From contig CM075671.1 in NCBI GenBank assembly GCA_037962975.1, positions 39,766,501-39,830,500 of the forward strand: a DNA stretch of 64,000 nucleotides, given 5' to 3'. Position 1 is the first letter of the stretch, and every line of letters begins with the position of its first letter. The stretch comes from Clitoria ternatea (taxonomy: Eukaryota > Streptophyta > Magnoliopsida > Fabales > Fabaceae). The notes under the pieces were generated by a model. That model was not told the origin of the DNA. It ran no database searches and saw only the letters and a program-made list of their open reading frames with translations. This document shows, piece after piece, positions 45,101-56,979 of this stretch. Position numbers and translations under genes: made by a program.

Positions 45101-48100
45101 AACAAATTACAACCATAACAAATTACAACCGAGCCTGCCTAATCACTAAAATTTCTAATCTTCCCGTTACGACTCCGATCGTGACAAAATCCTTCCGAGC
45201 ACGTGAACGTCGAGTTACGCCAAATTAAATTTCTAAAATACCCATCAATTTAAAATGTAATAATTTTAACCGTCGGCTATGAAAAATTTCGCGGTTTAAA
45301 ATCTAACCGTTGGATCGCGACGAGATTTGAAACAAAGGTTCCCAGATACTCAAGAAATATTATAGGACGATCAAAAACAAAATCAAACGAGGTAAGACCC
45401 TCTTACCATAGTGTGGGCTCACAAATTTGGAAGAGAAAAAGAACCAGACACTAAAAATCCATCGGTCGTGGTTAGACTTGTTCCAATCGCTGTTGGGTCC
45501 TTTAAAAATCAACATGCAAAAATTCACCAAGACAATACAAGTCATGGCTAGCAACAAAAATATAGGACAACCATGCATTCGATAAAAATCGAAGGGATTA
45601 ACTGCCGACGGTGCGCTGTTTGTTTGAAATCCTTTGTCTTTCATCGTCGATTTCCACCGATCATCCCCGACACCTAAGACACACCACATGCAATGACCAA
45701 AAGAGAAGGATACATCATGGCTAGCTAAAGGATCAAGGTGAAGTAAACATGCAATGGTGAAATTGGTAAGAAAGGATAGAAAGAAATGGACATTCAAAGT
45801 CGAAGCAAGGAGGAAGTCATCGATCGTTTACCATTTCACCAAAGGGGTCAAGGCCAAGGAAGAGGCGTGTGGTGGTCGGAGATGGTGGTAGCAACCTTGA
45901 ACGAAGTCCTACGATGGTGGAGGAAGCTAAACGGTGGCTGGTTGGAGTGATGGCAGCCATGAGTTATGGTGGAGATTTGGAAGAAACAGTGGATTTACGA
46001 GGTGGTAGTATTCATGGATGGTGAGACCATAAGAAAGAGGGAAGTACGGAGGTTTTGGGCGTGATAAGGGTGTCTAGAAGATAAGGCTAATGGAGGTTGT
46101 TTGTGGCTGAAATGAAGAAAAGAAAGAAGAAACAAAGGATAATGGATGGCATAACATGACATGGTGTAGCATGATATGGTATATGGTAGCATGTGATGGT
46201 GTATTTAAGAATGGAATTTAGGAGGGCAGCATACAAATCAAGGCACACACACGGTAATGAATTGATGGATTTCGAGTAGAATATGACAATTTAGGCAAGT
46301 AGGCACATGGCATCATGATTTTTCTAAATTTTTATCTTATGTTAACAACTTGTTGAAGAAGGAGTTATTATGGGAGTGCCACATTAGGAGGGCTGATGGC
46401 ATAAGGTGGAGGTGTGTGTAGACAGGTGTCCTACGGTGGTGAGGTATAGAGGAAGGAGTTATTTTGGAGTTAACATGTGTTCCTTGGGTGGAGAGGTTTA
46501 ATTGGCCTTAGTTGCATGGGAGCTGATGTGTCAAAATTCTAGGGCGTCAACTTGTCACACATTTTTGAATAGGTTATGTTCATAATTTGCAAACACTTAA
46601 AACATAAATGTTTTAGATTATTGTTTTCTCTTTGAAACAAGCTATAATGCACAAAAATCCAATGTTGGACGAGGGAGATATGCCAAAAATACAAAAACTG
46701 CTCTAGGCTATGACAGAAGTGAAATTGTGAACAAATAAATTTGCTGTAAAAAATGGATAAAGAATTAGCTTTCATGCCCTGCATGAAGTTTGTAGATCTT
46801 ATGTTTCACTTTAATTTGATATATCATTTGCGATGATTCAAGATCGGTAGCCTGGGATATACCTGATTTACAACAAGATGCTCCAAAAGCTCTGGGATCA
46901 GCTATGGCTTCGGAAATAAATTCACCATTAATTCTCCTTTGAGAATTTGGTTTTGTGTCCTTCATGAACATTGTATAGCTCTTCAATAAAAATCCATAAC
47001 AAAAAGAACAAAGTGATTCAAGCACTATACAAGGGAGATACATGAATTTTATCAAAGACTGCCAGCATGGTGATGAAACAGCTAAAGGGTTGTAAAGATC
47101 TATTAAACTGTACTGATCTAGAGGGATTTGGCCTTTGATGTCTTCATTGAAAACGTAGATAATTTTGTTACAGAGATTTTGACATTTGGTTTGCACGAAT
47201 GGAAGATCGTATGAATAAATTATGAATTTTTGAAGGAACCATGCACAGATTTAATGGATTAAATAATGAGCTTTCAGAGTACAAATACTTGGTTCACAAT
47301 TTTGGGGATGACAGGGTACAAAAAGGGGTTTGAGGCTAGAAATAAGGATTCTAGATCTCTTTAAAATGAAGAGATTGGGATCAGAATCGTTCGATTCTAA
47401 GATCGTATGAAAAGGTTGGGTCCAAAACACTGAAGGTGCTCGAGTCGGGTTTTAAAGCGAATTTTGAGGAAACCGACTTATGGAAAAACGAGGATGATAG
47501 AGTCCGAACCGAGCTTCGCCCTCTTCAGGAAAACTTTCTAAAACGTCAAAATGAGTCACCAGAGACTGACCATGCTGCCATCGGATATTCTGAAGTATAT
47601 GCACGATTAAACGTAGGAGACGTTAAAGGTTCTGATTTAGCCGGTTAGGCAAAGTTAAACACCTTTGATTCTTCACAGAGGGATCCTATCGGGAAAATTT
47701 TCCTTACTGGATCACTAGTCTCGAGTCGAACGGTCAGAGTCTGACCTTAGGCTGGGTCCCACAGTTCAAATCCAAGGAACCGGGTGATATTTTACTATTA
47801 AATATAATTATTAAATAAATAAACAATTTAAAATATATAATTTCAAAATAAATTATTATTATTATAAATATTTATTTGTTTTCAAAATAATCAATTGAGT
47901 ATATTTTATTAATATAAATTTGAAATATTAATTATTAAGCATAAATTATTATTATATGTTAAACTAAATATTATTAACAAGGAATAATTACTAACTAAAT
48001 AATTATAACTGAATAATTATCAATTAAATAATGCTTAATTAAAATAATCATCATTAAATAATAATTATTAAATAATATTATAAAATTTCAAATTGAATAA

Positions 48101-48533
48101 ATAAATATTCAACACTTAAAATTAAATAATTAGACTTTTAATATATTTCCAAAGTAACTAATTATTGGTTGGAACTAGGTATTAATTACCAAGATGAAGT
48201 ATTATCTATTAAACATTTTTCATAGGAAATAATTATCAACTAATATAATTATTAATTAGTACTCAATTAAACAAAATAATCGTCATTAACGTATTATTAA
48301 ACAGTACTGTCGGACGTTGTTATTATCGTTGTTTCTCTCATTCGTTATGATCTCTCAGTATTCTTATACTTCATTTTAAATATCTTAACTATTTCCATCT
48401 TTCACTATTTTTCTCATACTAAACTGTTCGGGGAACAAGCCGAAGCCTCAAGCTTCCTACTGAGAGCTCAACAGAGAATCCTCAGAAGTCCCGAGGGTCA
48501 GGTTTCTTATTCTCAAAAATCAAGGTTGTTACA
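42181..48533. mobile_element. Giant TG..CA unit O2 (6353 bp, solo-LTR-like)
   Basis: It begins TGTAACACCCTCAGTTTACT and ends AAGGTTGTTACA, with a perfect 5-bp duplication (GTTAC). It is homologous to O1 over its full length. No internal terminal repeat, primer site or pol is seen, so it fits a solo LTR of a giant-LTR element (Ogre-like LTRs of 5-6 kb are known in legumes) or a large non-autonomous unit. Conserved landmarks: GGTGCGACTCCTAACCATTTGG (43029-43050), CCGTTGGATCGCGACGAGATTT (about 45307), TCTTACCATAGTGTGGGCTCAC (about 45400), CCTCTTCAGGAAAA (47520). Mostly non-coding. Confidence 0.8.
46765..47196 (-). CDS. Conserved minus-strand ORF of the giant LTR-like unit (143 codons)
   Basis: Open from ATG 47196 to 46765. 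Its C-terminal half matches the O1 ORF at 16975-16751 (KDTKPNSQ/KVTKTNSQ, SGISQATD/SGISRAND, SSQMIYQI). The upstream half aligns with O1 at DNA level (TTTGTTACAGAGATTTTG near 47165, matching about 17130). Residues 60-95 are hydrophobic and Cys/Leu-rich (SLCSFCYGFLL), possibly a membrane-associated stretch. No known family is recognised. It may be a small protein of the parent element, or an open frame preserved by chance in one copy. Confidence 0.4.
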   Translation of the reverse strand: MQTKCQNLCNKIIYVFNEDIKGQIPLDQYSLIDLYNPLAVSSPCWQSLIKFMYLPCIVLESLCSFCYGFLLKSYTMFMKDTKPNSQRRINGEFISEAIADPRAFGASCCKSGISQATDLESSQMIYQIKVKHKIYKLHAGHES

Positions 48534-48538
48534 GTTAC
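48534..48538. repeat. Target-site duplication of O2, right copy (GTTAC)
   Basis: Matches 42176-42180 exactly; CACTA sequence resumes after it. Confidence 0.88.
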
Positions 48539-48801
48539 TGTGTTTCGTATTGTCTCCAGGTGCATGCATGCAAGAGGCGTTGTATACCGCACGTATCTCT
48601 ATGTACTCAGGGATCAATGCAAAATATTGTCGAAATTCTGATGGGTTACGAATGGTTATATATTCATCCCAAACGGGATAAGGCTCCACTTACTTATAAC
48701 ATTAAAGAGATAGAGAATGATTCATGAACGATAGTCACATCATCTTTAATTAAAGTAACTAGTACTTTACTTGTAAGATATTGTGCATGAAGGTTCCGGT
48801 A

Positions 48802-51800
48802 AATTGACGATGGATGTACAACCGGCTTGATCACAGTCGGCGGGTGAATAAAGAGTTTATGATGGGGTTGTGTAAGTTTATTCCATTTGCTAGGGCGAGC
48901 GCTCCTGAATTTGAAGCGACTCAAAAGATTCATTACCCTTGCTAAAAGTGCAAATGCATGAGTTTTGAATACGCGGATGATGTCATGTGCCACCTAAGTG
49001 AGAAGGGATTCATGGAAGGATAATATTGGTGGCATAGACTCCATTATGGGACAGGTGCTAGAGTCACACCGAATTATTTGCTTCCTTAGCTACTTTAAGC
49101 CTAAAGGCAGAATATAATCTTTTGGGAGGTTGTTTTAATGGAATGGTCTATTTGATGGGTTCCATAATGCCAAGTCATTACCGAATATCATCAAACCTAT
49201 ACCATGCTAAGAAAAAATGGCAAACCCGGGGTTGGGTTGTGTGAAGATAGAGTGTTGTGTTGGTGGGTCTATGTTGTTCTGAAATGAGTTTGCAGACAAG
49301 GGTGTCACAAAATGTGTACACTATAATGAGGACCACTACAAAACCGTTAAAAGAAGAGGAAAAGTAACTAGGACGGGCAGGAAAAAAATATAGTACTTTC
49401 CCATAACACCGCGTCTTCAACGTTTGTACGCCTTATTGTCCACGACAAAACACATGCGTTGGTATGCTCTGAATTGAACATAGGAGGGTCTTTTGTCCTA
49501 TCCATGCAACGGGAAAGCATGGAAGTGTTTAGATGAGCTATATCTAGACTTTTCAGTAAGCCACGCAATGTATGACTTGGCTTATGTACTGATGGGTTCA
49601 ATCTATTTGGTCAATATGAAATAGCGTACTCTTATTGGCCAGTCATACTGACCCCATACAATCTGCCTCCTGATATGTGTATGAAAAGGGAGGTGATAAT
49701 TTTATCTGTACTAATTCTAGCACCCAAAAGTCCAAAGGAGAAAATAGATGTGCTTTTACAATCGTTGGTTGAAAAGTTATCACAATTATGGGATGTCGGG
49801 GTGATGACCTATGATGCATCCTTGAAGAACAATTTCATGATGTGAGTTGTTTTGGTATGAACCATTAATGACTTTCCAGCCTATGATATGCTTTCTGGAT
49901 GGTCAACGTCTGGGAATCTTGCTTGCCCTGTATACATGGAACATACTAGGGGGAATCACTCCCTGTTAATGGAAAGACAAGTTTTTTTGATTGTCATATG
50001 AAGTTTCTACCATTAGATCACTCACTCAGGAGAAACAAAACCGCTTTTAAGAAGAATAAGGTTACTAATGAACCTCCACCCCATAGGTTATCCGATACAT
50101 AGGTTTGGCAGAGAGTCTCTGAGTATCCATACATCTGGGATAAGAATGTTAAGGGGTTTGCGAGTTATGGGAAGGAACACCACTAGATAAAGCAAAGTAT
50201 AGTATGGGATTTGTCATATTGGAAAAAGTTGTTAAGGCACAACATAGATGTGATGCACACTGAACGAAATATTTTCATGAATATTTTTGACACTAATGAA
50301 CATCCAGGGGAGAACATAGGACAATGAGAAAAGTCGACTAGACCTTCCAAGTGAGTGTTCCAGGAAGGAGTTGGAATTAAGGGATACGGGACATGGAAAA
50401 TTGTTTAAACCGTATGTGAAATATGTATTAACATGACCTCAATAGATTGTTGTATATGTATGGATGAATAGGTTGACCTTGCTTGACAGATTTTCTTCTA
50501 ATTTGAGTATATGTGTCGATGTGAAGAAGGACAGGGTGTTTGGCATGAAAATTCATGATTTTCATGTGTTTATGCAACAACTATTGCCATATGCATTTCA
50601 TGCTTACCAAAACCCATTTGGAAACCGTTGATTGAGTTGAGTCACTTCTTTAAAGTATTGACAACAACTTCATTAACTGAGGAGAAACTTATGAAGATGA
50701 AGGAAAGTATTCCAGTCTTGATTTGTAAGTTAGAACATATTTTTCCACCTAGTTTTTTGACTCTATAGAGCATCTGTCTATCCATCTATCATACAAGGCC
50801 TTAGTTGGTGGTCCAGTGCAATATCGTTAGATGTATCCGTTTGAAATGTGAATGTCAGAACTACTTAATTTGCATGCAACAATTTTTTTCTGTAATAGTA
50901 TTATGTAACTCAACATTTATTTATGTTTTATTAGATTCCTACAGTCTTTAAAAGATAAAATGCCAAACAAAGCATACATGGAAGCATCAATTTGTGAGGC
51001 ATACTTAGTGGAAGATATGACCACTTTTGCTTCTTTCTATTTTCTGACAAAGATAGAAACAAGAATGAGTAGAATTCCCAGCAACTTAGGGTGGCCATAA
51101 ATCCTAGGTTGGAGGATCCAAGTTCAATTTTTAACTATCTCGGTCGTCCTAGGGGCAAGGTCACAGAATGTTACATGGATGAGAAATATCAAAAGGCATT
51201 GTATATTCTTCTGAATTTCCTAGAAGTAGAACCCTATCTCGAGTAAGTCACAAACGTATTTATTGCATTTTGAATCTAGCAACCACTATAGCTAAATTAT
51301 TATTCTTTAAATATATACAGATATGTTGAAACAAGATCAAAATGATATAACTGATGACCAAATTCGTAATGACGTATCATCCAAATTATTTATTACCTTA
51401 CGTTTTTGTTTAAACTTCAAATTTTAGTTATCTAACATTATTATGTGTTATACTATAAATAGATTCAAGACTCTAATAACCATATTGAAGACCCCTTACT
51501 CCAATCTCTTTCTTGGGAGCCAGTGAAAATTGTTAAAAAATGGCCAATTTACTATGTAAAGGGCTATACGTTTAACATTTTCCAATGGAGTGAAGGGATA
51601 CGCACCCATAACTATGGAGTTTGTGTTAAAGGCACAAACAGATAACTAGGGGAAGACTTCTATGGAGTCTTCACAGAGATTATTGAAGTTTCTTTCTCCA
51701 GACAACTTAAAAGAGATATCATTCTATTCAGGTGTGATTGGTACAACAACACAATCAGTATAGGAACACAGGTTGACAACAACTATGGGTTACTTGAGGT

Positions 51801-52244
51801 CAAGAAAAATGATAGATATAAAGGGTTTGATCCCTTGATTTTTGCCCAATAAGCCAAGCAAGTTTATTACACAAAATTCCTTAGAGGGCACCGGGACTGG
51901 TATGCAATCATCAAGGCCAAGACCCAAAGTTAGATCATTGATAATGTCTCTAATAAGGTTAAGGATGCTTATCAGCTTACTTTAAATAAGCTTAATAACA
52001 GTCATTTGGTGTTCAATATTGATCCAATGATACTTGATGAGACACTTGTTACCATAGGGGGTCAACACATTGACAAAGAGGTTGTCTCCCAATCAAAATG
52101 GTCTAGGGCTAATTTGGAGACTGCCACACCATATCAGACTGCCACCCCATAGTAGACTCTCACCCCACAGCAGACTCCCACACCACAGCAGACTCCCACA
52201 CCATAATAGACGCCCACACCATAACAAACTCCTTCACCACTGCA
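48802..52244 (+). pseudogene. TNP2-like CACTA transposase, heavily decayed
   Basis: Domains in order, all on the plus strand with stops and frame changes: Transpos_assoc zinc-finger-like N-terminus (48811-49090; WMYNRLDHSRRVNKEF, PC.KCKC); Transposase_21/TNP2 core (about 49490-50115; PIHATGKAWK, KIDVLLQSLVEKL, GVMTYDASLKNNFMM, NDFPAYDMLSGWSTSG); DUF4218 (about 50540-51040, KIHDFHVFMQQLLPYAF, KLEHIFPPSF, then after an intron-like gap ASICEAYLVEDM); DUF4216 (about 51490-51930, DFYGVFTEIIEV, LFRCDWYN, NNYGLLEVKKN, KQVYYTKFL). This is the standard TNP2 layout of autonomous plant CACTA elements. The C-terminus ends in the 18-bp repeat array. Confidence 0.85.
52119..52244 (+). repeat. Seven tandem 18-bp units encoding Thr-Pro repeats
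   Basis: Units of GACTCCCACACCACAGCA and variants run without gaps for 7 x 18 bp, encoding a QTPTPQ-type hexapeptide repeat at the C-terminal end of the TNP2-like reading frame. Several CAG codons have become TAG or TAA. Confidence 0.85.
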
Positions 52245-52439
52245 TTTAGAGGACCTAGGGCTTGAGGCGAGCCCTTCTCCTGTATCCTCTTACCTACTCT
52301 GGTCCCATTGCTGGGCGGAGACGAGTATGTATTACTATATAGTTTGTTTTAAGTTTGTTAGTTGGTAGTTTGTTAGTTGTTTTGTACTTGTAATTGATAT
52401 TGTGTATAAATTTTGTTGTATGTTAGTTTTTTAGTACTT

Positions 52440-52600
52440 ATATACATTTAACTATATTGGGAAGTTTTCTACATGTAACAGGGTAATAGTACAAATTTAG
52501 AAATGTTAGATTTACAGGGGAGATTCTGCTGAAATTTTGGTAGGCTCCCTATGTCATTAGACCACATTAAAGTGTTTAAATTGTATATAGTTATGTGTCT
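52440..52600 (+). repeat. Intergenic block repeated from the left part of the CACTA element
   Basis: GGGAAGTTTTCTACATGTAACAGGG, TTTAGAAATGTTAG and GAAATTTTGGTAGGCTCCCTA correspond to 41845-41950. Sitting before the second gene, it could be a duplicated promoter or leader of the element's two transcripts. Confidence 0.6.
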
Positions 52601-52636
52601 ATATTGTTTGATTATTTTTAATTATTATCTATTATA

Positions 52637-53853
52637 GCTTTGTTGATGGTAGTCAAACTACCAAAGCAATTACTAAGGTTCTTAAGGCCCAGTGGGATGG
52701 TCCTTACATCTCTTGGATAGATGTTGGTAAGACTGTCCATGATAGATGGTTTGACACATTCTTGGTAAGTTTAATAATTTCTTCTGTTGTGAGTTTAATA
52801 CATTCATACATGTGTTTTATTTTGAAATCTTATTTCATGTTACAGTGTGACTATTAGTGGACAGAGAGTAGGATTGATGAGATTAGAAAGGTCTTTGCCA
52901 CAAAGACCTCCAAAATCATCAAGAGTACCCTTTGGAAACTGAGGGATAAGGGCGAGCGCCCTTGTTGGATCCCTGAGGTGTACTGGGACGAGATGGTGCA
53001 AAAGTGAGAAGGTTCCTTGCTCTAGCAAGCCAGTGCTAGGAACAAGGCAAACATAGCCGTTGATGTTGGTTTCTCTATCTACACTGGGATAGCATTTCAA
53101 TCATTGAGCAAAAAAAAGTATTTGTAAGTATATTTTGTTAAACATTTTTTATGAATGACTAAACTTGTTGTCCACTAATAATTTTAATACATTATGAATT
53201 ACAGTAGCTGAAGGAGCACCGCAAGTCTTCATTGTATGAGGTCATACAAATGACCAAGAAAAACAAAGCTGGTGCATAGGTTAACCAGAAGACCATAAAC
53301 ATAGCAGTAATTTATTTAAACTTACAAATTAGATTACTCAATTTTATCATTATTTTACATTTGTAGGAGAGTATCTTGCCATGAGGCCCCAAAAAGAGGC
53401 TGAGTTGCTGGCCCAAACACCTAATGGGGAGGTACCTCTCACCCCTTCTTCTACTAACGATAACGTCATCTACATGGAGGTTGTTGATGGCGTGAACAAG
53501 AAAGGGGGTGTTTAGCTTGGGAGGGATCAGCACACAGGTTGCCAAGAAGGGGAAAACCTTTTCCTCTTCCTTTTCCTCTTCCTCTTCCTTTTCCTTTGGG
53601 CTTCCAGCAGATGTTGATCAGCTTATTCGAAACCTGAACACTGAGCTAGCAGAGGAGCACTGACAAAGGTAGCTTTTAAAGGAGCAAGCTGCCAAGGACC
53701 GCTGACAGGCCAAGGAGGACTGACTCGAGACTCGTCGATAGCTGGCGGTGCAGTAGGAGATGATCAGTCAGATGATGGCAGCACTTGGCCCTACCTTCTC
53801 CTCCTCTACTTCTCAGTCGTCCCCATCACCACCACAGGATCCCCCTCCACTAT
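52637..53853 (+). pseudogene. Transposase_24-like (Ptta/En-Spm) second CACTA gene, decayed
   Basis: Exon 52637-52763 encodes VDGSQTTKAITKVLKAQWDG and SWIDVGKTVHDRWFDTFL, ending at a GTAAGT donor. The next exon after TTACAG (about 52845) gives WTESRIDEIRKVFATK, STLWKLRDKGERPCWIPEVYW, with in-frame stops. Later exons carry HRKSSLYEVIQ and EYLAMRPQKEAELLAQTPNGE, a TTCCTCTTCC simple repeat encoding Ser (53560-53592), and a Gln/Glu-rich helical tail. This matches the plant transposase PF03004 family, which accompanies TNP2 in CACTA elements and is thought to bind DNA. It is broken by multiple stops. Confidence 0.75.
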
Positions 53854-54169
53854 GATCATGCTACCCATATTTTAACATTTATTTTTATTGTATGATTGTA
53901 TAGAATTTTAGATAAATTTTGTTTACACTTTATCTCATGTTTGGTATTTCTCAGTATCTACTTTACGTCATTTTATTTGTCATATGAATTCATGAATTTA
54001 ATATTATTAATGTATGACTAAAAATACAATGAATAAAAACCCTAAATTATAATAATAATAGGCAATATAATTTAATATAAAAATATTTAATATTTAACAA
54101 ATATAATTAAAAAATAATTTATTCAAAAAAATATAATCATCTTTAAAAAAAAGGCCCACCCAGATATTA

Positions 54170-54500
54170 GCGATAAAAAAAAAGATGGTCGCTAATATGT
54201 TGTCAAGTAGCGACGACAGCAGCCGCCGCTAATATGTTCTCATGTAGCGACAGAGTCTATGGTTGCTAATAGGTTGTCACTTAGCGACGACAGCAATCGT
54301 CGCTAATATGTTTTCATGTAGTGACAAAGCCTATGGTCGCTAATAGGTTGTCACTTAGCGACAATCGCAATCGTCGCTAATCAGTTCTCATGTAGCGATG
54401 GAGTCTATAGCCGCTAATAGGTGGTCACTTAGCGATAGTGCCTATGGTCGCTAATATGTTGTTAGGTACGATGACATAGGTGGTCGATATTCTGTGGTCG
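54170..54500. repeat. CACTA subterminal repeats, four exact 74-bp periods
   Basis: (G/T)TAGCG begins at 54207, 54281, 54355 and 54429, exactly 74 bp apart. Each unit contains TAGCGACGACAGC...GTCGCTAATA, a short inverted pair. More decayed TAGCGAC/GTCGCTA copies continue to 54690. Such arrays are the known binding sites of the element-encoded DNA-binding protein in CACTA transposons. Confidence 0.88.
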
Positions 54501-54736
54501 CTAACTTGACATCACCAATGACGGACTGAGTTACCACCCATGGGACCAACTCAGCGACGGGTGTATGTCTTCGTTTCGATGGGCTGTTACCGTCATCGCT
54601 TTTAAATCAGTGACGAGCTCTATAGCGACAGCGTGTATCCCATCCAAAATACTGTCGCTAATAGTGTTAGCGATGGCGACGAGTTTTTTCCATCGTTGTT
54701 TAGTATTTGTTTTAGTAGTACCCATCAGTCATGAGT

Positions 54737-55586
54737 TTAGGATGTTCTTCAAGAGGGAGACTCGAGTTCGATTGATAGAGGACTCTGACATTCTGAAAAA
54801 TGTATTCAAGATTGTTCCTTTCGATGAGGTACTCAATGAGCCACTTGAAAAAAATAAAGTAGTTGGTAAGTCCAAATGTTTAATGTTCTGTTGTCTGGTA
54901 TCACTCTCTCAATAATACCTAACTGATAAGATTTTTTCATTTCATGAACACCAAATCCTATGACTGTATGTATGAACACCTTAACATGTATATATATGTC
55001 TCAACCCTGACAAAATATATTTAATGTAGTATGATACCTACATGTGTTGATGTCAAACCTCCATTGATTTCTCTATTTCTCATGTTTTACAGACATTATT
55101 GGCATGGCCACTAGAAAAGAAGAATTGGTTGAATTTAAGAAATGAGGAGTTCCTTCTAACTACATTGTCATAACACTTGATAACATTGAGTAGTGATTTT
55201 TCTCTATAGTGTATATGTATGTTTTTATTATGTTTAAACAAATCCCAATTTTTATATTTTCATTATATGTAAGGGATTAAAGCTCAGAGGCACTCTATGG
55301 CAAGACTTTGCCAAAAAAGTTCATTGGTTTCTTATATAATAAAACCGATGAGAACTACGTCATTCTTTTACAATTTTCAATGATGAAGAAATGGAAGGGT
55401 GAGTGTTTCCCATGTTATACATAATACCCCTATTATTGTGTTTGATTTTGTCATGATAGAATTTTTTAAACTTACACATATATATTTCTTTAATGGTATA
55501 GATGTGATGAGTGTCTGTAACACGAACTACACATCCAGACTATACATTAACAATCAAATTCCTGAGATCCAACACTTTAAGGCAAG
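54737..55586 (+). pseudogene. RPA1-like (replication protein A large subunit) gene fragment
   Basis: Plant RPA70-type ssDNA-binding protein, partial. Exon 1: up to 54865 (FRMFFKRETRVRLIEDSDI, IVPFDEVL), donor GTAAGT at 54866. Exon 2: 55093-about 55192 (VDIIGMATRKEELVEF; in-frame TGA at about 55144; NYIVITLDNIE). Exon 3: about 55274-55398 (LKLRGTLWQDFAKKVHWF, stops, ENYVILLQF), donor GTGAGT. Exon 4: 55502-55586 (VMSVCNTNYTSRLYINNQIPEIQHFKA). These match OB-fold domain B of RPA1. Phases agree across three introns. The 5' part is cut off by the CACTA end and the 3' part is missing before E3. RPA-like genes are often carried by plant Helitrons; no Helitron end was identified. Confidence 0.72.
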
Positions 55587-55923
55587 GTATATGGTTCAAA
55601 ACCATGTGTGTAATTTTTTATGATGCTGCTAATATGTTTACGGTTAGTAATAACAAAATTACATGAATTGTTTATCATTATTTCATAATCAAATAGGACT
55701 ATCCAATAATTTGGTTTCCAATATGTTTATAATTTTTTTATACAAAATAACATGAACCTTCATTCCCCAACTTAACTTAAAAAACTCTTCCTCCCTTAAT
55801 TTTGGTTTTATGCGGGATTCAGTCCAATCAATAATTTTGTTCTCAACAACTGACTCCGTTAATCAACAAGACCCAAGTATCTATGCATGATGAGTTATTG
55901 CATATTGTTTGGCCTTAAAATAA
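55587..55923. other. Short AT-rich interval, no gene recognised
   Basis: Lies between the RPA-like fragment and the E3 LTR. No open frame continuing the RPA homology is visible. Confidence 0.5.
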
Positions 55924-56918
55924 TGTTGGGTCCTTTTATTGGCAAGCGCACTAATTTATCAGTTACAGTTTTCAAAAAGATATCGTTCCCTTAAGGATTG
56001 AATGTTCTAGTAATTCATAGTAACTCTTATTTACTATGGTAAATTTATCAAAACTTATTAACAAAAGAATGATTTATAATCAATTTGTACAATATTCACA
56101 GAATTTAATGGTTGATTTGTTCATGTGGTAAAAAGATGATAAATATGAAATCTATCTAAAAAGTTGAGATATAATTCAAAATAGCTCAGATACTTGAGGT
56201 AAAAACACTGATTGACAAATTATGTTGAAATGAGGATCCTCGCACTAAAACATAATGAAATAATTACAAACATACATATTTAATTATCAAGTTCATGTTA
56301 TTGCAGCTTAAAGTCATTATAACTGATCCCTCGTAATATAAATTCTAAATAATTACCGTAAAGTTTGATCCCTCAGATGCTTTCTCGGTAAAAACTTGCT
56401 TTAAGTTCTCACCTTAACACAATAATAATTACCAACTCTATTCCTAGTAATTGGTAGATTAAGGGTACTTCAACTTTTACTTTCATTAAAATAGGTTTTA
56501 ATATGGCATGAATAATCATTCTCCCGTTTGACATTCACACTAATAAAATAAGTTTCAATACACATGAAAATCATTCTTCCGTTTGATGTTCACACTAATA
56601 AAAGATTGAAATACTAACATGGTACTTGAATCATAAATATGAAGAGGTTGTAATCACAACATCATATAATAGATTGTTCACCAAATTCCAACATAAATAA
56701 TTTAGTTACACATGGTAGAAGGGAAAACAACACTTACAAAGGTTACAAACAATTGCAACTCTTTATGATACAAAAGCTCACAATACTACACCACACTCTC
56801 AAGTATCTAGAACTACTCTAGATTTACAAACTCACAAAAGAACACTCAAACTCGAGTGAAAAGAGAGGAAAGAAGCTCTGAATGCAGAATGAGATGCCTT
56901 GAATGCTTTGAGAATGGC

Positions 56919-56927
56919 CTATTTATA
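56919..56927 (-). promoter_or_regulatory. TATA box of the E3 3' LTR
   Basis: TATAAATAG on the minus strand, equivalent to 8237-8245 in E1. Confidence 0.75.
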
Positions 56928-56942
56928 GGACTGAGGAAGGGT

Positions 56943-56979
56943 CCTAACGCTACGCGTTCGGTTGACGCTGCGCGTTAGG
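56943..56979 (-). promoter_or_regulatory. Paired motif upstream of the E3 TATA box, arms CCTAACGC/GCGTTAGG
   Basis: Outer arms 56943-56950 and 56972-56979 are exact reverse complements (8 bp). The position, 15 nt upstream of the TATA box, equals that in E1, where the arms read CTGACGC/GCGTCAG. The G-C pair in E1 is an A-T pair here. Confidence 0.75.

Larger units (their letters stand above)
48539..54720 (+). mobile_element. Decayed CACTA (En/Spm) DNA transposon, right segment
   Basis: Contains a TNP2-like transposase remnant, a Transposase_24-like second gene, and TAGCGAC subterminal repeats. It ends TATTTGTTTTAGTAGTA at 54720; read inward on the minus strand this is TACTACTAAAACAAATAC, the usual CACTACTA terminus with its first base changed. 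The sequence beyond it is the RPA-like gene. All coding parts have many stops, so the copy is inactive. The left terminus is unresolved. Confidence 0.82.

Noticed and set aside
45360..45797. 145-codon minus-strand ORF in O2
   Set aside because: The homologous part of O1 (about 6780-7100) does not keep the frame, and no motif is recognised, unlike the ORF at 46765-47196.
54658..54666. Alternative CACTA terminus (GCTAATAGTG)
   Set aside because: It ends in TAGTG, but it is one of many TAGCGAC-type subterminal repeats; the CACTACTAAAACA-like end at 54720 is more typical and directly borders the RPA-like frame.
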